A DNA stretch of 62,784 nucleotides from Armatimonadota bacterium (GCA_016869025.1 VGFA01000014.1:1-62784); one strand, 5' to 3'. Positions 10,095 to 19,660 are shown, counted from the stretch's first letter. Notes: a model not told the origin generated them from the letters alone. Program-made: numbers and translations.

Positions 10095-11603
10095 CTACCG
10101 CAGCACAGCCACCAGGCTCGTCATGGCTACGTTGATCATGTCCAGCAGCGGCCGTGGGTAGACCCCGAATGCCAGCATGATCGCGGCCAGAGGCGCCAGG
10201 GAGATCACCTCGCGCCGGTCCAGATCGGGCAGATCGGCCCACCTCGGGTTGAGCGGGCCCAGGAAGATGCGCTGGATGGTCCACAGGAACATCGCGGCCG
10301 AGAAGATCACGCCGGTGACCGCCAGGGCGGTCAGTTCGGGAAACACGCCGAACGATCCCACGAAGATGAGGAACTCGGCCACGAACCCCATCAACCCAGG
10401 CAGGCCCAGCGAGGCCAGCATCGCCATCATGGTGACGCCGGTGTAGACAGGAAGTCTGGCGCCCAGGCCGCCGAACTCGGCCACGCCGCGGGTGTGCGCC
10501 CGGTAGTCGTAGATGACACCAACGATGAGGAACAGCGCGCCGGTGATGATGCCGTGGGCGACCATTTCGAACACCGCCCCGTTGAGCGCTATCGTGGCGG
10601 CGTGCGCCTTCTCGGGGATGCCCACCGCGGCCGCGGCGGCAGAGACGCCCAGCATCACGTACCCCATGTGGTTGACGCTGGAGTAGGCGACCAGTTTCTT
10701 GAGGTCGGGCTGCGCCATGGCCACGAGGGCTCCGTAGACGATCCCCAGCAGCGCCAGGATCGCGATCGGGTAGGCGAACAGCTTGAAGGTCTCCGGCAGC
10801 ATCGGCAGGCTGATCCGGACGAAGCCGTACGTTCCCATCTTCAGCAGGACCGCCGCCAGGATGACGCTTCCGGCGGTGGGCGCCTCCACGTGCGCATCCG
10901 GAAGCCAGGTGTGGAACGGCCACATCGGCACCTTTATCGCAAACGACAGGAAGAAGCCCCAGAACGCCAGCGCCGCGAGCGCGGGCGCCCGGGCCAGCGG
11001 CTGCTGCTGGATCAGCTCGAGGATCCCAAACGTACGGGGTTCGGCGTTGAAGTAGAGAAGCATGATCGCCAGCAGCATCGCCAGCGAGCCCACAAGGGTG
11101 TACAGGAAGAACTTTATCGCCGCGTACTCCCGACGCGGGCCACCCCAGATGCCAATCAGCAGATACATCGGCACCAGCGTGATCTCCCAGAACACGAAGA
11201 ACAGGAAGAAGTCCAGCGCCACGAAGACGCCCAGCGTCCCGGTCTCAAGCAGCAGGAACAGGAACAGGTACTCCTTGAGCCGCATCTCGATGCGCCAGGA
11301 GTAGGCGACCGACAGCAGGGACAGCAGCGCGGTCATGATCAGCAGCGGAAGGCTCAGCCCGTCCACGCCGAGGTGGTAGTTGATGCCGATCCCGGGGATC
11401 CACAGATAGCGCTCCTGGAGCTGCATGCCGGCGGTGCCGATCTCGAACGGCCCCAGGAGCCACAGCGATGCCAGGAAGGCGAGCCCGGCGGCGGCGGCGG
11501 CCACCCACTTCATCAGCTCGTCCCGGCCCTTCGGGATCAGCAGGATTATCAACCCGCCGAGCAGCGGCAGGAACACCGTGATTGTCAGCAGGTAGCGTTC
11601 CAT
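10095..11603 (-). CDS. nuoM: NADH-quinone oxidoreductase subunit M
   Basis: Antiporter-like membrane subunit of complex I (502 residues, about 14 transmembrane helices). Hallmarks are FFVFWEITLVPMYLLIGIWG with the conserved membrane Glu, FHTWLPDAHVEAPTAGSVIL and YSSVNHMGYVMLG. Start ATG at 11603 has GGGAAGGGA upstream. It sits between nuoL and nuoN. Confidence 0.96.
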   Translation of the reverse strand: MERYLLTITVFLPLLGGLIILLIPKGRDELMKWVAAAAAGLAFLASLWLLGPFEIGTAGMQLQERYLWIPGIGINYHLGVDGLSLPLLIMTALLSLLSVAYSWRIEMRLKEYLFLFLLLETGTLGVFVALDFFLFFVFWEITLVPMYLLIGIWGGPRREYAAIKFFLYTLVGSLAMLLAIMLLYFNAEPRTFGILELIQQQPLARAPALAALAFWGFFLSFAIKVPMWPFHTWLPDAHVEAPTAGSVILAAVLLKMGTYGFVRISLPMLPETFKLFAYPIAILALLGIVYGALVAMAQPDLKKLVAYSSVNHMGYVMLGVSAAAAAVGIPEKAHAATIALNGAVFEMVAHGIITGALFLIVGVIYDYRAHTRGVAEFGGLGARLPVYTGVTMMAMLASLGLPGLMGFVAEFLIFVGSFGVFPELTALAVTGVIFSAAMFLWTIQRIFLGPLNPRWADLPDLDRREVISLAPLAAIMLAFGVYPRPLLDMINVAMTSLVAVLR

Positions 11604-11646
11604 TCGAGTCCCTTCCCCCTCTTCCCCAGGCGGCGCCGGACTTGCG

Positions 11647-13608
11647 CTACCGGAACAGCCCCGCTGCCACGATCACGACTACGCCCAGCGCGATCGCAAG
11701 CAGGTAGTTCTGTGCGCGGCCGGTCTGGACGTAGCGCAGCGTTCCACCGAGCGCCTTGGCCGTCCAGCCCACCAGGTTCACCACGCCGTCCACCACGTAC
11801 AGATCGAACAACCGGTACAGCCGCGCCATGGCGACGACACCGAATCCGATCAGGTTCACCAGCAGGTCAATCACGTACACATCGAAGACCCGCAGCGAGC
11901 GGGCGATCCACAGAGTGGGGCGCACGAACGCCAGGGCATAGAACTCGTCGAAGTAGTACTTGCGGACCACCAGCGTGTGCAGCGGGCCGGCGGCGCGGCG
12001 CAGCGCCGGTGATGGTACCAGCCCCCAGCGGTACACGACCGCCGCCGCCAGGATTCCCGCGCCAGCGATGGCGGTCGAGACGAGGGCAAGCCCGGCGCTA
12101 AACGGCACTGCCGCAACGCCCTCGAAGTGCAGGAACTTGTGGACCGGGCTTCCCAGGAACGGCGCGCCGACCAGTCCGACCACCGCGGAGAAACCGGCCA
12201 GAACCCAGAGCGGCCGGGTCATGACAGGCGGGCTTTCGTGTGGGTGCGCGTCGTGGCTCCGTATCGTGCCAAAGAACGTGTAGAAGATGACCCGGAACAT
12301 GTAGAACGCGGTCAGGAACGAGGTCAGGGCGGCCATCGCGAACAGGCCGGTGTTGTGGTGGAACGCCTCCAGCAGGATCTCGTCCTTGCTCCAGAAGCCC
12401 GCGAACGGCGGCACGCCGGCCAGCGCCAGGGCGCCGATCAGGAACGTCCAGTATGTGGACGGCATCGCGCGGGCGAGCCCGCCCATTGCTTTGATGTCGT
12501 TGGTGTGCATGGCGTGGATGACGCTGCCGGCGCCCAGGAACAGCAGGGCCTTGAAGAAAGCGTGCGTCATCAGGTGGAACATGCCGGCGGTGTAGCCCAG
12601 CACTCCCAGGCCGAGCATCATCAGGCCGAGCTGGCTTATCGTCGAGTACGCCAGCACGCGCTTGATGTCGTCCTGGACCACTGCGATCGTCGCGGCCATC
12701 AAGGCGGTGACCCCGCCCACGTATGCAACGGTCTGCAGCGCGGCGCTACCGTGGAGCGCGGCGGAGACCGGCCAGTCGAAGAACAGCGTGTATGCGCGCG
12801 CCACCAGGTAGACGCCTGCGGCAACCATGGTTGCGGCGTGTATCAGCGCGGAAACCGGGGTGGGGCCCTCCATCGCGTCGGGCAGCCAGGTGTGCAGCGG
12901 CACCTGCGCCGACTTGCCCACCGCCCCGCCAAAGATCAGCACCGCCGCCAGGGTCAGCAGGGGAATCCCGCCAATCGCGCCGCCTGCGAGTGCTCCCTCG
13001 CGCACGAGCCCGAATATCTCCTCGAACCGGAATGTCCCGAGCGTGAAGAAGACGATCATGATGCCCAGGAACATGAAGAAGTCGCCCACGCGCGTGGTCA
13101 GGAGTGCCTTGATCGAGGCGCGCGCGGCAGAGGGCTTCTCGAAGTAGAAGCCGATCAACAGGTACGAGCACAACCCCACCAGTTCCCACCCGGCGTAGAG
13201 GAAGAGCAGGTTGTCCGCCAGCACCAGAAGGAGCATGGAGGCCGCGAACAGCGACATGTAGGCGAAGAACCGCGGGAAGCGCGGGTCACCGTGCATGTAG
13301 CCGATCGAGTAGGTGAAGATCATCGAACCGACCACCGTGACCACCAGCAGCATGATGGTGGTGAGGTGGTCCACGCGGAAGCCGAGCTCCAGGGGGCTGC
13401 CGCCCAGGAGCATCCAGCGGACGGTCATCTCCACCGGCGGGGCGCCCAACAGCATCTCAACGAAGATCCCGATCGAAAGCAGGCCGGAGAGCCCGATGCC
13501 GCCAACCGCCACGTAGCTTCCCGCTCCGGGCAGGCGCCGGCCAAAGGCCGCGATCAACCCGCACGCTGCCAGGGGGAAGAGCGGAATCAGCCAGGCCAGG
13601 TCGCGCAT
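11647..13608 (-). CDS. nuoL: NADH-quinone oxidoreductase subunit L
   Basis: Distal proton-pumping subunit of complex I with a long lateral helix (653 residues from ATG at 13608; a GTG at 13617 is an alternative start that overlaps nuoK). Motifs include LLFLYAGWELVGLCSYLLIG, LHTWLPDAMEGPTPVSALIH and YSTISQLGLMMLGLGV. The C-terminal ~100 residues contain the amphipathic lateral helix and a final membrane anchor. It lies between nuoK and nuoM in the usual order. Confidence 0.96.
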   Translation of the reverse strand: MRDLAWLIPLFPLAACGLIAAFGRRLPGAGSYVAVGGIGLSGLLSIGIFVEMLLGAPPVEMTVRWMLLGGSPLELGFRVDHLTTIMLLVVTVVGSMIFTYSIGYMHGDPRFPRFFAYMSLFAASMLLLVLADNLLFLYAGWELVGLCSYLLIGFYFEKPSAARASIKALLTTRVGDFFMFLGIMIVFFTLGTFRFEEIFGLVREGALAGGAIGGIPLLTLAAVLIFGGAVGKSAQVPLHTWLPDAMEGPTPVSALIHAATMVAAGVYLVARAYTLFFDWPVSAALHGSAALQTVAYVGGVTALMAATIAVVQDDIKRVLAYSTISQLGLMMLGLGVLGYTAGMFHLMTHAFFKALLFLGAGSVIHAMHTNDIKAMGGLARAMPSTYWTFLIGALALAGVPPFAGFWSKDEILLEAFHHNTGLFAMAALTSFLTAFYMFRVIFYTFFGTIRSHDAHPHESPPVMTRPLWVLAGFSAVVGLVGAPFLGSPVHKFLHFEGVAAVPFSAGLALVSTAIAGAGILAAAVVYRWGLVPSPALRRAAGPLHTLVVRKYYFDEFYALAFVRPTLWIARSLRVFDVYVIDLLVNLIGFGVVAMARLYRLFDLYVVDGVVNLVGWTAKALGGTLRYVQTGRAQNYLLAIALGVVVIVAAGLFR

Positions 13609-13610
13609 CG

Positions 13611-13922
13611 CTACCACTTCAGCATGTTGATCCGGTCCACCTGGACCGTCTCAAGGTTCCTGTAGGCCGCCATGACCAGCGCCAGGCCAACGCCCACCTC
13701 ACAGGCCGCCAGGGTAATCACCACGAGCGTGAACACCTGCCCGTTGAGCGCCGCGGGCGCCACGTACTTGTTGAAGGCAACCAGGTTGATGTTGGCGGCG
13801 TTGAGCATCAACTCGATGCCCATCAGGATCGCCACCGCATTCCGCCGTGTCAGCACCCCGTAGAGCCCCAGGCAGAAGAGCAGGGAGCTGACCACCAGGA
13901 AGTGAGTCAATCCGAGCGTCAC
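13611..13922 (-). CDS. nuoK: NADH-quinone oxidoreductase subunit K
   Basis: Small three-helix membrane subunit (103 residues) of complex I. It carries the two conserved membrane glutamates, in MGIELMLNAANINLVAF and AACEVGVGLALVMA. It is of normal length for the family. Its stop overlaps the region of the nuoL start. Confidence 0.96.
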   Translation of the reverse strand: MTLGLTHFLVVSSLLFCLGLYGVLTRRNAVAILMGIELMLNAANINLVAFNKYVAPAALNGQVFTLVVITLAACEVGVGLALVMAAYRNLETVQVDRINMLKW

Positions 13923-13942
13923 GATGCTCCGGCCTCCCCGCG

Positions 13943-14434
13943 CTACCGCTCGCGCCGCGCGATGATGATGGCGCCGATCAGCGAGACCAACAGCACCAGG
14001 CTGGTGACCTCAAAGACCAGCACCATGGATGAGAGCAGGGTCGTGCCGATCTGGGTCGCGGTATACTCGGGAATAGTTCCGGGTCCTTTGGGCCAGGGCG
14101 TGCGCAGGAACACCCAGATCAACAACGCCGCGAGGGCGGCGCTTGCCAGCGCGCCCACGGGCACCTGCTCGTTGACCTGGCGGATCCTGATTCCGGTCCC
14201 GCCCTCCGTGAGCATGATGACGAATAGGATCAATACCGTGATCGCACCGGCGTATATCAGCACCTGGATGCCGGCAACGAACTCTGCCCGCAGCAGGACG
14301 TACAGGCCCGTGATCCCCAGGAAGGTCGGGATGAGCGCCAGAGCGCTGCGCACGATGTTCTTGGAGGTCACCACCACAACGGCGGGTATCAGCGTGACCG
14401 CGGACAGGATGAGAAATGCCGCCAGCGTACCCAT
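13943..14434 (-). CDS. nuoJ: NADH-quinone oxidoreductase subunit J
   Basis: Five-helix membrane subunit (163 residues) of complex I. The family signature is present in the third helix region, EFVAGIQVLIYAGAITVLI, followed by LFVIMLTEGG. It follows nuoH directly (3 nt). In standard operons nuoI, the 8Fe ferredoxin-like subunit, sits between nuoH and nuoJ; here it is missing. Confidence 0.95.
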   Translation of the reverse strand: MGTLAAFLILSAVTLIPAVVVVTSKNIVRSALALIPTFLGITGLYVLLRAEFVAGIQVLIYAGAITVLILFVIMLTEGGTGIRIRQVNEQVPVGALASAALAALLIWVFLRTPWPKGPGTIPEYTATQIGTTLLSSMVLVFEVTSLVLLVSLIGAIIIARRER

Positions 14435-14437
14435 GGG

Positions 14438-15415
14438 CTAGAAGGTGATCCTGTAGCCGGAGACCAGGATCCAGATGAGACCGGCCGGCAGCAGGATCTT
14501 CCAGCAGAGGTTGAGGAGCTGGTCCAGCCGGAAGCGTGGAAAAGTCCAGCGGACCCACATCATGAAGAACACCACCAGGTACATCTTGAGGAAGAACCAC
14601 ACGAGGGGAGGCAGCAACGGCCCCTTCCACCCGCCCAGGAACAGCGTCGTGGTCATGGCGGCCATCGCGAACATCTCGGCGTATTCGCCCAACATGAAAA
14701 GGGAGAAGCGCATGCCCGAGTATTCGGAGAAGTAGCCCGCGACCAGCTCGGACTCCGCCTCGGGCAGATCGAACGGGACCCGATTGACCTCCGCGGTGGC
14801 CGCGACCAGGAAGATGACGAACGCGGGAAACTGCCGGAAGATGAAGGACCCCATCCAGCCGTCCTGCGCGCGGACGATGCCCACCGTGGAGAGCGTCCCG
14901 GCCTCCATGGCCACGGCCACGAGCGCCATCCCCAGGGGAAGTTCGTAGCTGATCATCTGCGAGGCGCTCCGCAGCGCCCCGAGCAGCGAGTACTTGTTGT
15001 TGGACGCCCATCCTCCTGCCAGGATGCCGATCACGGTCATCGAGGCCATCGCCGCGAAGAACAAGATGCCGATGTTGAGGTCGCGGACGACCAGCACGGC
15101 CCCTCCGAGCGTGCCGAACGGAATAACCAGCCAGCCCATCAGTCCGGCGGTCGCGACCACCAGGGGGGCGGTGTTGAAGACCAGGGCATCCGCGGCCCGG
15201 GGGGTCACGTGCTCCTTCTGTAGGAGCTTGAGCGTGTCGGCAAGGGTCTGCAGCAGACCCTGCGGGCCGACGTGCTTGGGGCCCAGCCGGGACTGTATCC
15301 ACCCGCCGATCTTGCGCTCGAGCAGCACGCCGAACATCGCGGCCACGATGGCCAGAAAGGTGAACATCCCCACCGCGGCCAGAACGGCCTTGGCGATCTC
15401 AGATCCCCAGTTCAC
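14438..15415 (-). CDS. nuoH: NADH-quinone oxidoreductase subunit H
   Basis: Membrane subunit (325 residues, about eight helices) that forms much of the quinone-binding chamber and joins the peripheral and membrane arms. Motifs include ERKIGGWIQSRLGPKHVGP and PFDLPEAESELVAGYFSEYS. The start is GTG at 15415, preceded by AAGGAG. It directly follows nuoA, although nuoB, nuoC and nuoD would normally lie between them. Confidence 0.96.
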   Translation of the reverse strand: MNWGSEIAKAVLAAVGMFTFLAIVAAMFGVLLERKIGGWIQSRLGPKHVGPQGLLQTLADTLKLLQKEHVTPRAADALVFNTAPLVVATAGLMGWLVIPFGTLGGAVLVVRDLNIGILFFAAMASMTVIGILAGGWASNNKYSLLGALRSASQMISYELPLGMALVAVAMEAGTLSTVGIVRAQDGWMGSFIFRQFPAFVIFLVAATAEVNRVPFDLPEAESELVAGYFSEYSGMRFSLFMLGEYAEMFAMAAMTTTLFLGGWKGPLLPPLVWFFLKMYLVVFFMMWVRWTFPRFRLDQLLNLCWKILLPAGLIWILVSGYRITF

Positions 15416-15451
15416 CGCGAAACTCCTTGGGGGCGCTGCGCGGCGGGCTTC

Positions 15452-15811
15452 CTAGGTCCATTCGAGCGCGCCCTTCCGCCAGGCGTAGGCGAGGCCCAGC
15501 AGCAGCACAACCAGGAAGATCAGCATCTCGACGAATGCGAACTTGCCGAGCTGCCGGAACACGATCGCCCAGGGGTACAGGTAGATGACCTCTACCGCGA
15601 AGATCACGAAGACCAGTCCAAACAGGTAGTAGCGAATGTTGAACTGCGCCCAGGCCTGGCCGAAGGGCACCACGCCCGATTCGTAGGTCATGCGCTTCTG
15701 AGGGTACGCCGACCGGGGGGACAGCACCCAGACGATGGCCAGCGACAGGGCGGCCAACAGCAGGCCTATGACGGCAAACGCCGCGACGTACAGCCAGTCT
15801 AGAAGCAGCAT
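15452..15811 (-). CDS. nuoA: NADH-quinone oxidoreductase subunit A
   Basis: Three-helix membrane subunit A (119 residues). It has the family loop after helix 1, YESGVVPFGQAWAQFNIRYY, and the membrane acidic segment VFVIFAVEVIYLYPWA. Start ATG at 15811 has CAGGAG upstream. This is the first gene of a membrane-arm-only nuo run; 125 bp separate it from the upstream tryptophanase gene. Confidence 0.95.
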   Translation of the reverse strand: MLLLDWLYVAAFAVIGLLLAALSLAIVWVLSPRSAYPQKRMTYESGVVPFGQAWAQFNIRYYLFGLVFVIFAVEVIYLYPWAIVFRQLGKFAFVEMLIFLVVLLLGLAYAWRKGALEWT

Positions 15812-15936
15812 ACCCCTCTCCTGTACGCGGGTGGCCGCTGCGTGAGCCCAACACGAACGGGACGGACGTGCAGACCGGAGCAGTTCAGCATCGAACCTTC
15901 AGACCCACGCCAGCGTATCCGCTCAGCCACGGAGTG

Positions 15937-17367
15937 TCAAGAACCCCGCGCCGCGCGCGCTTCCCGGTCCCGGGGCAGATCCGAGACAGGCACCGGAGCG
16001 AAGTGCGCGGAGAAGTGTCGGAGCACAGGGGGTTCGTGCACAATACGCAGGCCGCCAATCTCCGCGCTGCGGGCCAGCGTGAGGCGGGCGGCTTGGACGA
16101 CAACCGCCATGTGGGCATCGGTGTAGGCCCGGCGCGGCACCGTCAGCCGGACCATCTCGAGGCGGGGGAGGCGCTCCTGTCCGGTCTGCGGATCGCGCCC
16201 GGCCATGACGCTTCCCACCTCCACCCCGCGGACACCGCCGTCGGCGTAGAGCTCGCAGGCCAGCGACTGCGCGGGGTAGGCCGTCTGGGGAACGTGCGGC
16301 AGGAACCGCCGCGCGTCCAGGAACACAGCGTGTCCGCCTGGCGGCTCAATCAATGGAACGCCCGCCGCGCGCATGCCCTCGGCCAGCCGCGCCACCTGCC
16401 CGATGCGCCATTCCAGGTACGGCTGCTCCATCACTTCCCTCAGGCCCACCGCGATGGCCTCCAGGTCGCGGCCTGCCATTCCGCCGTAGGTTATGAACCC
16501 TTCGAAGAGGATCGCCCACGGAACCGCCTTCTGGTAGAGCGCTGCGTCCCGGAAAGCCAGGAAGCCGCCGATGTTGGCAAGCCCGTCCTTCTTGGCGCTG
16601 AACGTGCACCCGTCGGCCAGATCGCACATCTCACGCGCGATCGAGGCAGCCGTCCTCCCGGCGTATCCCGGCTCCCGCTGCTGGATGAAGTAGGCGTTCT
16701 CGGCGAACCGGCATGCGTCCAGGAAGAACGGTATTCCCCAACGGTCTGCCAGCGCCCGCACCTCGGTCAGGTTGGCCATGGAAACGGGCTGCCCGCCGCC
16801 GGAGTTGCAGGTGACCGTCACCAGGATAAGCGGCACCGCGTCCCGACCGGCCCGGCGGATGTACTCGTCGGCGCGCTCGACGTCCAGGTTGCCCTTGAAC
16901 GGCGAGCGGTCCTGCGCGTCGTAGATCTCCTCCACTGCCAGGTCGAGGGCCACGGCCTGCCTGTGCTCGATGTGGGCACGCGTGGTGTCGAAGTGGACGT
17001 TGCCGATCACCTGCTGGCCCGGGGACACGAGCGCGGTGAAGAGGACGTGCTCGGCTCCCCGTCCCTGGTGAGCGGGTATCAGGTAGGGGAATCCCATTAC
17101 CTCGGATGCGGACTCCGCCAGTCGGTCGAAGCTCCGGCTGCCAGCGTAGGCCTCGTCGCCGGCCATCATCGCCGCCCACTGCCGGTCGCTCATCGCCCCG
17201 GTCCCGCTGTCCGTCAGCAGGTCTATGTAGACGTCCTCGGACTTGAGCAGGAACAGATTGTGGTGGGCTGCCTCCAGCGCGCGCAGGCGCTGGTCGCGGG
17301 TCAACCGGCGGATTCCCTCCACGGCCTTGATCCGGTATGGCTCGGCAGGCGGTAGGGCGTCATCCAT
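15937..17367 (-). CDS. tnaA: Tryptophanase (PLP-dependent beta-eliminating lyase)
   Basis: A 476-residue member of the tryptophanase / tyrosine phenol-lyase family, which uses PLP to split the amino acid into the ring compound, pyruvate and ammonia. The PLP lysine is K260 in SAKKDGLANIGG, and AHQGRGAEHVLF forms the cofactor pocket. In tyrosine phenol-lyase an Arg that reads the phenol hydroxyl sits in a VRSMERG-type segment. Here the aligned segment is VRGVEVGS, with Val in place of that Arg, as in tryptophanases, so tryptophan is the preferred substrate call. The gene overlaps the end of yvcK by 8 nt and precedes nuoA, so it may be co-transcribed with both. Confidence 0.85.
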   Translation of the reverse strand: MDDALPPAEPYRIKAVEGIRRLTRDQRLRALEAAHHNLFLLKSEDVYIDLLTDSGTGAMSDRQWAAMMAGDEAYAGSRSFDRLAESASEVMGFPYLIPAHQGRGAEHVLFTALVSPGQQVIGNVHFDTTRAHIEHRQAVALDLAVEEIYDAQDRSPFKGNLDVERADEYIRRAGRDAVPLILVTVTCNSGGGQPVSMANLTEVRALADRWGIPFFLDACRFAENAYFIQQREPGYAGRTAASIAREMCDLADGCTFSAKKDGLANIGGFLAFRDAALYQKAVPWAILFEGFITYGGMAGRDLEAIAVGLREVMEQPYLEWRIGQVARLAEGMRAAGVPLIEPPGGHAVFLDARRFLPHVPQTAYPAQSLACELYADGGVRGVEVGSVMAGRDPQTGQERLPRLEMVRLTVPRRAYTDAHMAVVVQAARLTLARSAEIGGLRIVHEPPVLRHFSAHFAPVPVSDLPRDREARAARGS

Positions 17368-18709
17368 GGCGGCGCGCGAACCTCCCCGGCAGATCGCCAG
17401 CCATCTCCATCACGCGCAGGACGGCGGTCGCAAGGCGGAGCGGGTCGTGGCGGAGCAGCTCCTCCTCGCTCATCAGGGAAAACCCAACCGGATTCAAGCC
17501 CATCGCCTCCAGTTCGGACAGGGTCGGAGCCACCGGCACGCTGCCCTGGGCCGCGTAGCGGTCGAGCAGGGCCTGGTTCTGCGGGGCCTGGGTGTTGACG
17601 ATCACGTGGGAAAACAGCCCCGGTACCGTGTGGGCGAAGACCGCGCGCACGTGATCGGCGGCGGAGTATCCATCGGTCTCGCCTGGCTGGGTCATCACGT
17701 TACAGATGTAGACCCTGGGCGCCTGGGACTCCAGCAACGCCTCGACCACCCCACGGACCAGCAGATTGGGGATGACGCTGGTGTAGAGACTGCCGGGGCC
17801 CAGCAGGATCAGGTCGGCCTCGGCAATTGCCTCCAGGACCTCGGGGAGAGGAAAGACCTCGGGAGGACGCAGGGAAACCCTGCGGATCCGGCCGCGCGCG
17901 GCCGTGATGACGGACTCGCCCTCAACAATGCGGCCGTCGGCGAGCTCGGCGACCAGCAGCACATCGTGGCCGGTGGTGGGCAGCACACGACCCCGGATCT
18001 TGAGGACCTTGCTGGTCTCCTTCACGGCCAGTTCAAGGTCACCCGTCACGCCGGTGAGACTGGCGATGAACAGGTTGCCGAAGGCATGACCGTCGAGCCC
18101 GCCGCCGCGAAACCGGTACTCAAACAGCCGCGTCATCAACGGCTCCACCTCGGCCAGCGCCACCAGGCAGTGGCGGATGTCCCCGGGCGGCAGAATACCC
18201 AGTTCCCGGCGCAGCCGGCCTGACGATCCGCCGTCGTCGAACACCGTTACCACAGCGGAGATATTGGACGTGTAGTGCTTGATGCCGCGCAGAAGCGTAG
18301 CAAGCCCGGTGCCGCCGCCGAGCGCTACCACGTTCAGTCCGCGGCGCTTCCGGCGGTGTTCGCGCAGGGCCTCTACCAGCGTGGGGCTACCGGTGGGGAA
18401 GAGGACCCGGTCAATCGAGCGCAGCATGCCCCGCAGGCCAATCAGAGCGATCAGAACGCCCAGCAGCACCCCGACCGTTCCCAGTGCCACCGGGGAAACG
18501 CTCCCCCGGCTGACCCGATCGAGCAGGCTGGCGAGCGAGAACACTGCGAAGTCGAACTCCGCCAGGAACCTGATGTTGACAATCAAAGAAACGCCCGCGC
18601 TGAAGAGCACGACCCCGACGCCTATGACCAGTCCCCACCGCTTGATGCCCAGGCCGGGCGCCAGCCAGCGCCGCCAGCGCTGCCACTGGCTGCGCGGTGG
18701 TGCGCTCAT
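17360..18709 (-). CDS. yvcK: Gluconeogenesis factor YvcK/CofD-like protein with an N-terminal membrane domain
   Basis: 449 residues from ATG at 18709, which overlaps the rapZ stop (ATGA). The C-terminal ~320 residues are the YvcK domain, a UDP-sugar-binding regulator of cell shape and carbon use, with VALGGGTGLATLLRGIK, VFDDGGSSGRLRRELG and PPGDIRHCLVAL. The first ~115 residues add two hydrophobic helices (WGLVIGVGVVLFSAG and VALGTVGVLLGVLIALIGL) that the ~320-residue soluble Firmicutes form lacks, so the protein is probably anchored to the membrane. The rapZ-yvcK pair is conserved in many Gram-positive genomes. Confidence 0.92.
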   Translation of the reverse strand: MSAPPRSQWQRWRRWLAPGLGIKRWGLVIGVGVVLFSAGVSLIVNIRFLAEFDFAVFSLASLLDRVSRGSVSPVALGTVGVLLGVLIALIGLRGMLRSIDRVLFPTGSPTLVEALREHRRKRRGLNVVALGGGTGLATLLRGIKHYTSNISAVVTVFDDGGSSGRLRRELGILPPGDIRHCLVALAEVEPLMTRLFEYRFRGGGLDGHAFGNLFIASLTGVTGDLELAVKETSKVLKIRGRVLPTTGHDVLLVAELADGRIVEGESVITAARGRIRRVSLRPPEVFPLPEVLEAIAEADLILLGPGSLYTSVIPNLLVRGVVEALLESQAPRVYICNVMTQPGETDGYSAADHVRAVFAHTVPGLFSHVIVNTQAPQNQALLDRYAAQGSVPVAPTLSELEAMGLNPVGFSLMSEEELLRHDPLRLATAVLRVMEMAGDLPGRFARRHG

Positions 18710-19590
18710 TGCGATTCCCCGAGGTCCCTGTCGTCCTTGCGAAGGTCGCGGTGGCTGACGCGGACCCGGTAGCCCCTGCGGCGCAGGTGTCGCGCCAGTT
18801 CCTCTCCCAGAACCACGGACCGATGGCGACCGCCCGTGCACCCCAAACCGATGGTCAGGTGGCTCTTGCCCTCGGCAACGAACTGCGGCAACAGGTAGTC
18901 GCCGAACTCGTTCAACCGGGCAAGGAAGTCGCGTGTCTGTGGCTGGCCGGCCACGAACTTCCGGACGTGGGCATGCGTGCCCGGAAGGGGACGGAGCGCC
19001 GGCTGGTAGTGGGGATTGGGCAGGAACCGCACGTCCAGGATGAGGTCGGCGTCAATGGGAATGCCGTACTTGTACCCGAAGGTGACGATGCTGACCTCGA
19101 GCGGGCGGCGGGGGGCACGGGCGCGCCTGTAGGCAGAGGCGATCTCGTCACGCAGCTCCCGGACCGTCAGGTTGGAAGTGTCAACGATCCGGTGTGCGCG
19201 CCCTTTCACCGCTTCCAGCCTGCGGCGCTCTGCGCGGATGCCGGTGAGCACACGTCCGGTCTGGGCGAGTGGATGCTTGCGGCGTGTCTCCTTGAATCGG
19301 CGCACCAGCACATCGTCGGCCGCGTCCAGGAAGAGGATGTCGGCACGCAGGCCCAGGCGGGCGACCTGGTGCAGGGCCGAAAACAGATCGTCGAAGAACT
19401 CCCCACCACGTATGTCAATGACTATCGCCACTCGTCGGACCTTTTCCTCGGAGTGCAGGCACAGATCGGCGAACTTCGGGAGGAGCGCAGGCGGGAGGTT
19501 GTCCACGCAGAAGAAACCGAGGTCTTCGAAGACCTTCATGACGGTGGACTTCCCGGCGCCCGAGAGGCCGGTGATGATCACAAACTGCAC
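18706..19590 (-). CDS. rapZ: RapZ/YvcJ family nucleotide-binding protein
   Basis: RNase adaptor / P-loop family protein. The core, beginning at GTG 19590, is 294 residues, the usual family length. It opens with the Walker A motif ITGLSGAGKS and contains FCVDNLPP and, in the C-terminal domain, IGLGCTGGRHRSV. The frame extends upstream to an ATG at 19704 (332 residues) and a GTG at 19656 that lies just after the preceding stop. The extra residues are Pro/Arg-rich and unlike the family, so the start remains uncertain. In enterobacteria RapZ controls glmS through small RNAs; in Firmicutes the role of YvcJ is less clear. Confidence 0.92.
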   Translation of the reverse strand: MQFVIITGLSGAGKSTVMKVFEDLGFFCVDNLPPALLPKFADLCLHSEEKVRRVAIVIDIRGGEFFDDLFSALHQVARLGLRADILFLDAADDVLVRRFKETRRKHPLAQTGRVLTGIRAERRRLEAVKGRAHRIVDTSNLTVRELRDEIASAYRRARAPRRPLEVSIVTFGYKYGIPIDADLILDVRFLPNPHYQPALRPLPGTHAHVRKFVAGQPQTRDFLARLNEFGDYLLPQFVAEGKSHLTIGLGCTGGRHRSVVLGEELARHLRRRGYRVRVSHRDLRKDDRDLGESQ

Positions 19591-19660
19591 GCCACCGCGC
19601 CTGCGAGGGGCTGCTCGGGGGGGCGCGGCACGAGGAGGGCTGGGGCGCCGTTTCACCTGG

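Noticed and set aside
15399-15854. Extra minus-strand gene between nuoH and nuoA, such as a degraded nuoB
   Set aside because: The frame is an out-of-phase reading of nuoA plus the 36-bp gap; no NuoB cysteines or motifs occur.
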